This document shows, one piece after another, positions 32,870 to 44,160 of a stretch of 64,000 nt of DNA. The translations under genes and the position numbers were made by a program. The stretch is from positions 1 to 64,000 of the forward strand of contig MJGA01000049.1 of assembly GCA_001910725.1 (NCBI GenBank), written 5' to 3'. Position 1 is the stretch's first letter; each line of letters starts with the position of its first letter. This stretch comes from Phanerodontia chrysosporium. Its lineage: Eukaryota; Basidiomycota; Agaricomycetes; Polyporales; Phanerochaetaceae. The notes below the pieces were generated by a model. The model saw only the letters and a program-made list of their open reading frames with translations, was not told where the DNA came from and searched no databases.

Positions 32870-33324
32870 TCGCTACTATCATGTGAGCTGGAGTGGCCCA
32901 GTGTGACAATTAGCACCAATGCATTTGTGCAACATGTTTGCTGCATTTCACGTAAATTGTGCTGCTGGATGTCCAAACATACATGTGAGTGGGCTGTACA
33001 CAGCAAGCAAAGAGTGAAAGGGTGGGCAGTGTTTCATTTTGATATAATAAACCAGACCCTATGCAGCTGAGATAAAGAAATACACTATAAATCATGTCCT
33101 GAGTGTGCCTCTGCAAACCAAGATCCACTATATTCCTCTTCCATACACGTCCCGTAATAGCACAACATGAAGAAATCAAAGAAATGGCTGACCATGATGC
33201 AGAACGCAGGAAAAAAATGTGTTTTTTTGTGAAGGAGGTTTAGGGAGCCTGCCAACCCTACCAAGGAGAATAATACAGTAAGAAATTGACTAGCATCAAT
33301 GGAAGAGTTGTGTACTCACTATGC
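32870..33324. other. Spacer between hAT-1 and LTR-A
   Basis: AT-rich, short ORFs only, no recognisable feature. Confidence 0.45.
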
Positions 33325-33329
33325 AATAG

Positions 33330-33920
33330 TGTTACAGTTCTTTGTCTCAATCCTTAGAGTTAGGGGTAGCAGGTGACAGAAGTGATTACTCCGAACTGTG
33401 ACATGCAGAAGCGCTTGCGTGATAGCCCTAGGCTTGGGGTTGGTCACATGATACAGCAGTCACGTGATGCACACACGTGCAGTATCCCAGGGTCACATGG
33501 TCAAAGGTCTAGAAGCAGACAAAGGTCTGGAAGTGTCAAGACACTCCGGAATGGACTAAAAAGTCCTGAAGGTCTCTGGACAGGTTCGGACAGTGCTGGA
33601 ACATTCTGGGGGTTTCTGGGACATCGTAGAAACATTTAGAAATGTGTAAGGGAATGTAGGAATGCCTGTAGGGCACTAGTTAATAGCGTAGTAGGTATTA
33701 GATAGCTAGGACCCTGAACACCGGTCTCTGATGCATATGAATATAAACCCTGAGGGCTAAGGTGCCTCTCCAGCTTCAATCTCATCGCATCTCACCTTTC
33801 TAGTCTCTATACCTCGTCTTCAAGCTTGGCTACACCCTGTGTAGTCCAAGTAAACCTTTGCCAGTGAGTATTGCTGGTTGGTTTGATGTATAGACACTAG
33901 GGCAGTGCATTTTTGTAATA
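33330..33920 (+). mobile_element. LTR-A copy 1: solo LTR with perfect 5-bp TSD
   Basis: 591 bp beginning TGTTACAG and ending TTGTAATA. Flanked by AATAG at 33325-33329 and 33921-33925. A promoter-like segment (tatgaatataaaccc) lies near 33740 and a pyrimidine-rich leader follows. The same sequence recurs inverted at 57510-58099, and its first 75 bp recur at 34263. No internal polyprotein is attached, so this is a solo LTR. Confidence 0.9.
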
Positions 33921-33925
33921 AATAG

Positions 33926-34262
33926 ATATGCAGATCTAGGCCATCTTCTCCAGCTTGAAAGGTCCCCGTTATGAACAGAGTTATATCTTTACACACTCTA
34001 ACCTGGTCAGAACTTCGAGCAATACCTAGGACTTAGAGGTGCAGAAAGAGACTGAGACAATGCGAGAGGCTGCAGAGATGTCACTGGACAGTTCTGTAGT
34101 GGAGAAGTTATTGGACCCAATGGCAATGCCTTTACAGGAGTTCTTAGTCATCAGTAAGCACCTGCGTAGTTTCAGTACACTGTTAGAATGACACACCTTC
34201 ACAGATGCCATCAATACAGCTCACCCAACACCTCCGTCCACCTCCACATATACCCCTCACAT
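33926..34262 (+). other. Possible short retroelement-derived coding remnant
   Basis: A + frame between the solo LTR and the next LTR-A fragment reads MPLQEFLVISKHLRSFSTLL preceded by a charged stretch. This resembles the segment of basidiomycete gypsy polyproteins just before the protease. Short and weak; could be coincidence. Confidence 0.25.
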
Positions 34263-34337
34263 TGTCACAGTTTTTCGTCTCAACCCTTAGGGTTAGGGGC
34301 AACAGATGACAGAAGCGATTACTCTGAACTGTAACAT
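34263..34337 (+). mobile_element. LTR-A copy 2: 5' fragment of 75 bp
   Basis: TGTCACAGTTTTTCGTCTCA onward matches the first 75 bases of the other two LTR-A copies, then similarity stops abruptly at an 8-bp palindrome. This copy keeps the TGTCACA terminus that the other copies have lost by mutation. Confidence 0.8.
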
Positions 34338-37002
34338 TCCGATTCCCTCAAGGAATCGGTTTACTGTTTTTCGAGAGGGCAAAAAACATGACCTTAGCTG
34401 CAGCACCCGTCGGTCGATAGTTGCCGAGCCACCCATGTTTGTTTCCGCAGATTCGTTCAAGACCTGGAAATAACAGTACTTTATTACTTCATTTTGGCAC
34501 ACGTTTACAGAAATTGGGTGCATTTCACGGTCACGCTGTGGCTTTTTATGTTTCCCCCGAAATCGCAGGTATTGCAGATATTTCCTTTTTCAGTTGCATC
34601 CACCTCCTCGCCCTGAGCAGTGGCCACCGCCTGCTCTCAAGGCATGCTCGTTCACTCATGCTATGGCGGGCGATGAAGACACACTAGCAGTCATTGATAT
34701 TTGCACCCTGGGCTTCCCACTTGACCCCGAGCTTGCTCGTCCCGATGGCTTCCTCAGTTCACATCAAAATCGAATAGGGGACCTTCCCCAAATTCAGCGA
34801 TGGGTGGTGGTGGACCTGATGCTGAGCTCGCACTACAGAGACTTGCAAAAGAAACTGCAGGTCAGCAGTTTTTGCCCAACGGCAGTTGATGACAGGTGTC
34901 ACCAGATTTGGGGTGGAGCTGTCTTGCAAGCCACTGGGCTCCCGATAACAAAGCCACGCTCCTTTTCACTGAGACGAGAAACACCGCTGTAAGATGAATG
35001 TTTACGTGCCTTGTCTTATCATAGGAGGCCCACAGATTATTTTCCAATCTTTTGGTAACAAGCTGAGCTCTAGGGACCTCGGAAATGGAGGTCACTGGGT
35101 AGGGCACACAGAACGTAGTCCAGGTGGGGGATCTGTACCGGATGACAGTGATTTCTCAAAAATGGAGATGAACTGTCAGCGTTGCTTGCGAGCATCAGAG
35201 GGCAACCTGCAGTTTCTTTTGCAAGTTCCTGTATTACCATCGCCGTGCTGCAACGTGCACACGCCTCAGTTTATGCATCCTAATCACGATCCACACCCCC
35301 TGTCTAGTGCCGGATGCATGCTCGAGATTGACCAAAAATGAGGAAGGAGCCACACTGACGCTGCCATCAAAGAAGAGGCGCCGCAAGGCTGACATGGAGG
35401 GTGCAAGCCCCGCCACCAGGTGCATGTGCATTGTAGAGGTGACGGCGCACACAGGCAACGTACCCTCAGCCCCGGCCCTTGATGCCAGGTTGCTTGCAGG
35501 GCTGTGCAGTTGCCTGTTTGTGCATGGCAGTCTTGGCGCGCAATCCCAGCCCGTTATCTTTGACTGCTGGCATCAGCTGTGCATGCTGTATGTCGTCACC
35601 CACTGCACCTCTTCTCTTTTACCACGCTCGACGCGGCATGCATTTCGGGCTGCGTCCCTTCGTCCTCCTTCCTTTAATTGTGGCGTAGATCCAGATTTCA
35701 CCTTTGCAGTGTGCTCTTCACAGTCATTTCAACTCACCCCCTGTTTCGCCTATCTGACAGAGTCTGTCCAGTTGTGAAGCCAGTGAGAATGCCTGTGGTA
35801 ATAGCTAGGCCGAGTTTGGTTTCCCGTGTTATGCAGCACTTTTCACATAGTATTGTGTAGCCAAGCCATGTGTCTCTCAGCTCTACAGGCACAGATTGTA
35901 GCATCGCAAGTCGTTCACGTTCACATGAACTAATTTGAACCTATGATTGTTACCCACCACTGATACCAATGCTATAGGTGTTTTGTTCTTGCATATATAT
36001 ATAGCCTACAGTTACGTATCTCTTGCCTCCACCCATATGCTTATGCTATACATGCAATCTTTGTTTGCCTGACATATGCTTCATATATTTTTCTTCCTAA
36101 CGCAACCATCAAAGTGACGGCATGATCTGTCAAAATTGAGCGCTGACGATATAACATAGTATGTTCCCACATTAGGAAGTCACCTTTTGTTGTCAACGTT
36201 CACTCAGCACCCAGATGTACTTCAAAACATTTGAGCAACTTTTCAACAATACTGTTGCCTGCAAAGGCAACACATCAGTCTTTGGTTCCTGTGCTAGTGA
36301 GTCTGGCTTGGACATGCCTTCTACCAATATGATGTGCTTGGGCCTTGGTTGTTCCTTGGATTGTCAATACTCGTAACACTTGTCTGGGCCTACTATTGTG
36401 GAGCTCCTTGCAAGGGCCAATTCACGACTTCACAAGAGCGAATTGCTCTTGAGAATGTTGTGAATGAAGACACAGGAGAGGAATCAAGCCTGGATATGGC
36501 AATTGCCTCAGCAAAGCCACAGAGTCCTACGAATGTGGAGTCTTCTTCTGAGGTCAGTTTACATGCTTCATCTTGTCATGGAAATGAACTCATGTTATTG
36601 TAGGTTGTCTAGACACATGTGATGTGCTCTGTATACACAAAGTTGGCATTGTTTATGTCGAAGTGTCAGAGTGTCGAAGCTGTAAGTCTACGTTAGTTGA
36701 CATTATTTTATTAACTAACTAATTACTTTGGCATATATCAACAGAACTTGTAGCTGGGTGCTGCAGTTAATAGTTAAATTTTTGGTCAGTTGGTTGGTTC
36801 ACATTGCACAGCATTGTGTCAGTTTATTACATTCTCTTTGAGCTTTGCTTACTTACATAATATTTTTATACCTTTTTCTGAGTCTCTCTCTACATTCTGT
36901 ATGCTTATTGGATGTCACGGCTCGAGTTTCCACTTAGGTAGTTAGCTTATGTAATCTTGTAGCTCATTGTTTTTGTAGCTTCGTCCAATCTTTTGTCGTG
37001 CA
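34338..37002. other. Unassigned 2.7 kb, mixed composition
   Basis: Starts with a perfect inverted repeat (CCGATTCC, 5-nt loop, GGAATCGG; 34339-34359). Several 100-150-codon + frames (34594, 35307) have no recognisable domain. From about 35.9 to 37.0 kb the DNA is AT-rich with a short hydrophobic ORF at 36334. No gene supported. Confidence 0.35.
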
Positions 37003-38076
37003 TTGCTCTCCCACTCCAAGAGCATTCATTCCTTTACAGACGAGCTTGCAAGAGGGTCAGATCTCGCCTATGACTTTGCATTATATGCGTTGCACAAAGC
37101 AACCACAACCCGCAGGAGGAGCCGTGGAGAGGCACCGTTTTCAGTCGAGATCGTGAAAAGCATCACATCGCATCTCAGTGCTATGATCCTCAAGGGCCAT
37201 GAAGACTTCGCTGCATTCCCGCTGCGACCTGTGCTTGACCCACTGAGTTGCGTGTGCCTTCACTAGAGCACGATATTCTACCCGCTTATCTTTGAGCAGC
37301 TCTCCGTGTACTCGCCTGCACGTTTTCAAGTCCTTGTCAAACTACTTCACGCCTATCCGCCAGGGCTCTCACCTCTCCTGCACCTCGTGCAATCGCTGAC
37401 CGCGGGTGACGAAACTAGCCTCGAGGCCATGCTCATGTCTGGAGCAGCCTGCCGCCTCGCAGGCCTGCAGAACCTTGAGTGTCCGCTGCAGCTGCACGCC
37501 CTGCCCCGCGTTTCCCTCGCACTGAGCGCGCTGCTCTGCCCGCTGACGTGCATCACCGAGCTCATAATGAGCAACTGGCACTTTGGCTCCGTCGCGGAGC
37601 TCCTCGGCATCCTTTGTGCACTGCCGCAGCTTGCAGGCCTCAGCCTTGTCAACTTCGCCTTCCACCGGCATGGTCCCATGCACGTCGCACGCTGCGTGCC
37701 ACTGTTACGCCTGCGCAAGTACGAGTGCACAGCGACGCTGTGGGTGCCAAAGGACAACAATATAGTGCTCGTGCTGAACAGCATGCTGCTCCTTGGGTCC
37801 ACGCTCTGTGCAGACGTTGATGCGCTGACGGCGCTTGTCGACGTGCTGCTCAGCAAGGACGCGAACATCGGGGATGCCGAGGTGCGCCATAAGGTGCTGT
37901 ACCTGTCTGGCTCCCGAAGAATGACGACAGCGTGGTCCCTGGTCGGGCTGCCATCTGCACCAGCGCGTGCGTTCCTGGCTGCTTCGCCTGCGGTGAACAT
38001 GCTGACTACTTGCTCTTTCTGTCAAGTCTGTTGTGCTCTCTGTTGTTTGCACTGGTGTCACGTCTGTTGGCATTGA
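37003..38076 (+). pseudogene. F-box/LRR-like protein fragment, interrupted
   Basis: One frame spans the region with a single TAG at 37264-37266, which could lie inside a 36-nt GT..AG intron (about 37231-37266). Leu-rich segments such as ECPLQLHALPRVSLALSALL, CITELIMSNWHFGSVAELLG and LPQLAGLSLVNFAF follow the pattern of agaricomycete F-box-associated LRR proteins. No F-box is visible, so it is a partial or decayed member at best. It is GC-rich amid AT-rich neighbours, which suggests a captured host fragment. Uncertain; the antisense frames here are equally long. Confidence 0.4.
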
Positions 38077-38429
38077 TGTTCTCTCAACTGATCCAGGTTT
38101 GATAGAGGCTTGTGAGTGGGGCTGCTGGGGAGCTCGGGCAGATTTATTGGCTGTGGTGCACTTGTGGACTATCGGGGTGGTGGGTCTTGCGAGGATAATA
38201 GGGGCTCCCACCAAAAGTCGTCCGGTGTTGTTCACAGGCTGTCCCAAGGCCGGGGTGCACCGGGTGGCTGCAATGGCACTGTGATCATGTCTGATCATCA
38301 CACATGAGTGGGGGGTGCCAGTCTCATTCCTATAGGACGCGCATTTCAGGTGGTTTTCTTGCTGTTTTATGGAGCTCGGTTGTTGTTTGCTACTGGAATG
38401 AATCCATTGTCTGCTCATCTGGAAGTGCA

Positions 38430-38640
38430 CTTTTTCTCCATAGGGCATGTCCCAGCTATGTAGGCCTTTGTAGGACAGGGATGCCCTATGTAGGAGTATG
38501 TAGGACTACCGCGGCTGCCAGAGGCTTCCCGCATGCACTGTAGTGCTCGATAGGACGCCCCTGCCCTATATAGACACGCACGTCCTACCGAGCCCTACAT
38601 AGGTTCGCTCGCCCCTCCATCGGCCTCAATAATGCTACGG
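38430..38640. repeat. GTAGGAC/CCCTAT-type short repeat cluster 1
   Basis: Repeated words GTAGGAC, CCCTATRTAG and their complements occur about ten times in 200 bp. A related cluster lies at 39790-39960. Possibly a MITE-like or promoter-derived repeat; unclassified. Confidence 0.4.
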
Positions 38641-39789
38641 CAGCCTGTGTTGCTTAAATCCCCCTTCTTCTCATCAACTCAGAACTTGAACTTTGCACGT
38701 GCTGCTTTCATGCCTGTCTTCGAGAGCCCCCTGGTCACCGGCTGCACCTACTGGTTCAAAACTCTGCTGCCTCGCCTCCTTTTTCTTCGTGAGACTCCAA
38801 GACGCAAGAGCCATTGGACCATGCCAACTCAGCCAACACGACCGCAATCGGAGACAGACGAATGGGTCCAGTGCCGCCTTGCTGCGTCAAAGCACGGACC
38901 AACGGGTCCATCGAGCAGAGCCGCGACATGGAAGGACTTGCAATGTGCACTCGAGATCAGAGCCATCGATGTAAGTCTTCTAGTCTTTCTGCTTTTGTTT
39001 GACCTTTACACGCCACATTGCACCTAGCACTCACCCACTCCAGGCGGGCCATTCGAAGACCCAATGCTGTTCACTCTCACCCTCACAGTCCTTGCCCCAG
39101 AAGGTTCCCAGGCACCCCTTCCTCAGAGCCTGACTGCCGCCATCGACATGTACTGCGGCTCACCGGATGACGACAACACTCTATTGTGACTCGCGCATTG
39201 GCCTTGGGTGACCACATTCGATGTCTCGGACAGCCGCGCAGTTCTTGCCAACTTATGCCTGCGACTCATAGCACATTCGAGGTGCAAACCTTGAGAGGGT
39301 GTATCCCCAGTACTATCTTTGATCTGCAGTGTACTGACCTCGGGTGTCTCTAGCCAGGACTATCTATTCAAATGGTGAAATGGACACTGCTGGTCTCGGA
39401 AAAGTGACTCCTGACTGCAATCTCATACGTCCAACTTTCGTGACTCTGGACCACTCACGGCTACATGCACTTGTCTATATACTGACCTGCATCTCATCTA
39501 GATCTTACTGCACTCAACAAGAGGCCGAGTTCGATATAGGCAGCACAAGCTCACAAGGCTTGAGAAATTGGAACTTCGACGATGAAGAGGTCGCTGAGTC
39601 TGTGGTTGTGTAATAACACAGGGTAGCCCGAGTGTGATATATTATAATACACTGCTACTAGTAGTTCTACATCATGTGTTCCCTAGCATGAAGAATGTAC
39701 CATCGCGGAGCTGCCATGGGCCTGCCATGCGGCAACGCAATGCCACCCAATGCATTAAGCGCGACGCCGTGTCGCTGCAGGTTGAAACC
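38641..39789. other. Unassigned spacer
   Basis: Short ORFs (38632, 38693, 39344) with no recognisable domain. Confidence 0.35.
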
Positions 39790-39960
39790 TGTAGGGCGCT
39801 GTAGGCTTCATAGGGTCCTGAGGCGCAATAGGACCCTGAGGGCAATAGAGCCTGTAGGGCTACCCTACAGCACTCTACGTAGGATTCGTGCAGTCTACAT
39901 AAAGGGGTGGTACCTCTGGTCCCTATGAGCTCTACAGCACCCTCCATAGGGCGCTATAGG
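39790..39960. repeat. GTAGGGC short repeat cluster 2 with hairpins
   Basis: Repeats of GTAGGGC, ATAGGGY and complements. Two tight inverted repeats occur: AGGGTCCT (39812-39819) with AGGACCCT (39830-39837), and CTGTAGGG (39852-39859) with CCCTACAG (39863-39870). Shares words with cluster 1. Confidence 0.5.
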
Positions 39961-40249
39961 AAATAACCACTTCCCAGATACTGCAGCTTTGAAGCGCGTT
40001 TCCATGCCTGGTGGTTGCATGTCTTGTAGTGTACGTTCTACAGAAATCTTTGATAGTCAGACTTGGAGGGATATGGGTTGGGGGAGCTTCGTTCACATTA
40101 CATCTTTTGTATTTGCTCCTTTGTATTTCCTGTCGTTTTGCTCTTACCGCTGGGTACGTCCGACTCTCTGCTGGTCACCTGTTCATGATGTTGGTTCACT
40201 GTACACATGTATTTTATTACTCAGGGGTTGTACGTGCTGCTTAGTAGGG

Positions 40250-41490
40250 CTATTCGGAGGCTGAGTGTCTACCTCTGCGTTTCCGCACTCTCATATTCTC
40301 TCGCCTGACTGCTCTCTCATTCTTCTCGTTCTGCGCCTCTCTGCTTTGAGTTTCTCCGCTTGGTTCCCACGTTATTCTCTGGTGCGCCTCACTCAGCCAC
40401 TGAATCATGGGTAGGTTGGCGTCAGCTGCAAGATTGTGACTAATCTCCACACTCACCATTGGAACAAAGGTTTGCATCTGTGGCAATTGCCTTGACCCAT
40501 TGCGTGATGCGTTTGCCCGGACCAGTCCGTTCCATTGGAGTTCTCGGCAGGGGGGGTGTGGGGTAGGTGTTGGGAAGTTTGGTTTGAGTGAGGGCATGGG
40601 CGACGGTGAGTATACCTGGGAGCTTCGCGAATCCACTCTGGAGGGGAACTCCCAAGACTACGGTTGGTTCGATTGTGCCCTTGTTCCTCTCGACGATGAA
40701 TTCACCCCAGACTGCTTTGGGACCTCTTGCGCTGGCGACCTTACAGCTGATGCGTAAGTAGCCTCCCTTCTGGTTGAAGAGAGCGACTAGCGTGTTGACA
40801 GTGATGGTATCGCTGGGAGCATTCATTGCCTGGTAGTAAACGATGGCTTGGTTCGTTATGTCTTGGGCCCGTTTGGCGACCTGAACAATGACTGATCTGG
40901 GGATCACTTTGTCCTCCAAGTTCACACCGAAGGCAGGCAGTGGAGGCAGTGGAGCATTTGGCGGGAGGAAGGGCCAGAGTAGGGTAATAGAAGACGCTCG
41001 TCGAATTGTGTTCGTGGGACTTTTGGACAGGGTGCATGCACTCTCAGTGGACAAGTTCATTGATGTGCAGCTGGGTGCTCTGCCCATTGCGAGGAGTCCC
41101 GCGGGGGTAAGTCTAGTGTCTTCACGCAGTGGGTCGGTTTTGGCCGCTGGCAGTAGTTTAGGTGACGGGATGAGCGTTTTGTTCACAGCCTGCACTTGGA
41201 GGGCAACAACTGGTCCATCGACGGTTGGGAGGACAAGAGACTCCCTTGCAGGCCGGCAGCGAAGGGTTGCTCTGGGTGGGGAGGTGATTTCCAGCAACAT
41301 AGGGTCTAGGATGGCTTTTGCTGCCCGTTCAGAGGCATAAGGAGGGGCAGGTTGAGTGGACGTGAGCTCGTTGTTGTCGGTTTTTCCATTGCACTGTGAG
41401 TTGTTGCTTTGCTCCAGCTTTCTTTCTGTCGTTATAACCTTTTGGGACCCTTAGGTGGTGTGGGCTGTTCTGAGTTGGTGGCATTTAGTC
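40250..41490 (-). CDS. Uncharacterised ORF next to LTR-B, possibly retroelement-associated
   Basis: A frame from about 41390 (NGKTDNNELTSTQPAPPYAS) runs into a 286-codon open frame starting at Met 41300 and ending at 40440. It contains KVIPRSVIVQVAKRAQDITN, TVNTLVALFNQKGGYLRISC and GEFIVERNKGTIEPTVVLGV. An alternative frame joined by an intron near 40470 ends in a very basic tail (RRENMRVRKRRGRHSASE, stop at 40250). It begins about 140-330 bp downstream of the LTR-B 3' end on the same strand, where a gag-like product would be expected. I do not recognise the domain and see no zinc knuckle. Coordinates are approximate. Confidence 0.4.
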
Positions 41491-41627
41491 TGTTGGATGT
41501 CGCGGAGCGAAGGCTCAACGCTTCACAAGAGAGGACAGATGGGGATGACGATGACAGGGCGCGGCGGAGCGAATCACGCAGCGACGCACAACTTATGCAG
41601 CTGTCCGTATTGACCAAGTTGTATTAG

Positions 41628-42191
41628 TGTTGTATGCTACAGTTACAAACGACGGGCTTACCTGTCCGTATTGACCAAGAGGTCGAGATGACGGACAGGA
41701 GCGAGAGGTGCTACCTATATATACTACAAGAGTTCAGGGCAGGCTGTACAGTTACATAAGCTAATGGGCAGTGCTCAGCATAGCCGGCGAGGCTGCGACG
41801 CGGACTGCGCGGCAAGGCTGTACCGGGGCTGTGTCATGAGGCTGTGTCAGCTGGCAGTGTTCCGAGGCTGCGTCGGGCCAAGGCTATGTCAACAGGATGA
41901 CAGCTCGGCGTGTCTCGGCGAAGGGAGTCATCAGGGATGATAGTGCCACTTCGGCGATCCGGGGAACTGGTTGCAGGGCATACCAGTGATCCGGGCAATG
42001 TCTGAGCGTGCAGCGGGATGCGCTGGCGTCTAGGGGTGATGCGCCATCAGGGCACTGGCGCTGAATGGCCAGGCGCTGAGTGTGGGCGGCTAGGACTCCA
42101 GACGGCGCGAGGGCTGCTCGCTCGTTGAATTAATCGAGGAAAATAGCCAAAATTCGGCGAAAAATAGGGCTGCACCATCACATCCGTGACA
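41628..42191 (-). mobile_element. LTR-B: minus-strand LTR, about 560 bp
   Basis: On the minus strand it begins TGTCACGGATGTGATGGTG at 42191 and ends near ATACAACA at 41628 (or 41631). A TATATATAGG box lies near 41718 and a pyrimidine-rich leader follows. TG..CA ends and layout fit a Ty3-type LTR. I find no matching 5-bp duplication (TTGGA right, ATTAG left), so the 3' boundary is soft. An 18-bp word (41662-41679) recurs just outside at 41601-41618. Confidence 0.65.
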
Positions 42192-42477
42192 TTGGAGCTC
42201 AGGGCTTCGTTTCAGGTCAGGCTGTCTGGCGTGTAATGTAGCCGCAGTCAGGTGGTCCTTGTTCGCATGCTAGTGTCATTCTAACCGGGCCTGGTTGCGA
42301 GGGCAGAGGGGTACCCATTTGGGGGAACGAGGATGGCAATCAGGAAGCTGAGATGTCTGGAGTGCTCGGTCTCAGCCACATGTTTTTTGCTTCGCTGTAA
42401 GTGCGCTGGCCTGCCCTCAAGATCTCTCCTTTCCCTGCTGTTCCGCTGATACTTTCTTCCTTCGTGTTTCCTCAACC

Positions 42478-43005
42478 ATGCCTATCCTTGAACCTCCCAA
42501 CGGGGACTACCTTGCTTACGAGGCCATTCCTCGCACTCATTCTGGCACTATTTCACTTCTATGGGGCGCAGATCTCGAACTGACCCCCTTCTTTCTTCGC
42601 GCTTCTACACCAACAATCCCTATTCATAATACCGTCTACGTGCGAACTATGGGTTCTGCTATGGTCCGTTTTGCCCACCATTGGGCATACTTGGCCCGCG
42701 AACCAACTAGCCCAATCCATCCAGGCGACGTGATGACTCTTTATCATACTGCAAATCCTGATGGCCCTGGCGTTACTGGGCTAATGGCTTGCCTCCTGGG
42801 TTGGAGTCATGTTCACGCATGGCTGGGGCTACGAGTCAACTTCAACTCTCGTGATTGGGTGTACCTGGGTCTTTGTGTCCCAATTCATGCCTTATCCACT
42901 GGTCTGCAAGAGCAGGTGGATCTAATCCGTCTGAACGTTTGTACTCAGGCACCTCTCTTTTGTGAGAATCTTTTTGTCTTCTTCATGACTGTTTTGCTAA
43001 GTTGA
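42478..43005 (+). CDS. Hypothetical protein, 175 codons
   Basis: Begins MPILEPPNGDYLAYEAI after a pyrimidine-rich stretch and has an even, protein-like composition. It contains TVYVRTMGSAMVRFAHHWAY, GDVMTLYHTANPDGPG and a hydrophobic end. A second + frame at 43079-43369 with CPSCGTWPSCICAANPC could be a later exon. I do not recognise the family. It could be a host gene fragment or cargo; the context is all mobile elements. Confidence 0.35.
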   Translation: MPILEPPNGDYLAYEAIPRTHSGTISLLWGADLELTPFFLRASTPTIPIHNTVYVRTMGSAMVRFAHHWAYLAREPTSPIHPGDVMTLYHTANPDGPGVTGLMACLLGWSHVHAWLGLRVNFNSRDWVYLGLCVPIHALSTGLQEQVDLIRLNVCTQAPLFCENLFVFFMTVLLS

Positions 43006-43549
43006 GCCTTTTGGCAACTTTTCGTTGTAGTTCCGTATGAATATTTGAGGGCAGGGGCCTGGCTTTTTTCTGCTCGCCGTGCAGATCTGCGGCGCCGTGA
43101 CTGTGGGTGCTTGGCTTGTGCTCATGGTGCAAATAATGGTATGTTCTTGTCACTTTTTAGCTTTCATTCATGCTAAGACAAGTGCTGAATTTATTCTCTT
43201 AGATGCCTTGTGCGTTCTGGCACATGGAGCTATAACCCAGCACGTTCGCCTTCTTCAATCCTGGAGGGAGTTAGAAGTTTGCCCATCGTGCGGAACTTGG
43301 CCTTCATGCATTTGTGCAGCTAATCCTTGTCATGTTCGCTCATTGTTGGAGTTGTATGAGAGACGCTGATATGTTGAATTTGTGATGTCCATATGCAGAA
43401 CCTGGCTGGTCTGAATAGCAGTCTGGTAGTGTCCTGTTCCAGTGTTTTTGTGTAATCTTAGCCTTGCTGCTGGTATACTGTTGCATTCTATTTCTATTAG
43501 CTAGTTCTTTGAACTTCCAAAAGGCAACTTCATGACGCCAATTGTGCCA

Positions 43550-44160
43550 ATCAGGTATTTAACCAGGATACATAAGGTATAATCATGAATGCAGCTACAG
43601 TCATGTGTTCAGACATATGGTCTAATTCTTGCAGGATATAAGATCCTCCTATCCATCGTCTAACCACCTCAAAGGGCCCTTTATAGCAAGGTATAGTCGT
43701 TCTATGTATGTTCCTCGCAATAGTTATGTTACATACTAGGGCTAAGTTACTTGGGTCACAAGTAGCATGACATGATCTCTGTAAGTATCAATGCTCAATC
43801 TGGGCTTTGGAGTGCAGAAAATGTTTGCATTGTGTGGCTGCAGCCTGGGCTAAACCTTGGAAATATTTTTCTAGCTGTTGAATATGTAAGGCTAATAATT
43901 CTGACATAGGCATTCCTGAGTAATATCCTTTCACCAAGCATGTGGCTTCTATTAGGTCAAAGGGCAGTACAGACTCTACTCCATACATGAAATAGTATGG
44001 TAGCACGATAGAATATATGCATTGAGCAGTAGGTGGGAGGTAACTTGTGACCATGGTGTAGAGTCCTCTGGGTCCATGTTGTCAGAGAGTCTGACAAGCA
44101 CACACTTGCTCGTGCATATTGCACATCAGCCTCATATCTGCTTATTAACACAACTCTATC
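43550..44160 (-). mobile_element. Ty3/gypsy integrase C-terminal remnant
   Basis: The minus strand reads YYFMYGVESVLPFDLIEATC, followed about 90 codons later by GPFEVVRRWIGGSYILQELD and VAAFMIIPYVSW. These are the typical end of the integrase core and the post-integrase segment of basidiomycete gypsy elements, with stop codons between. No LTR was found directly attached. Confidence 0.75.

Noticed and set aside
37353..38448. 215- and 247-codon minus frames at the LRR-like fragment
   Set aside because: They are antisense to the Leu-rich + frame and to each other and show no recognisable domain; the + frame fits a known protein pattern better.
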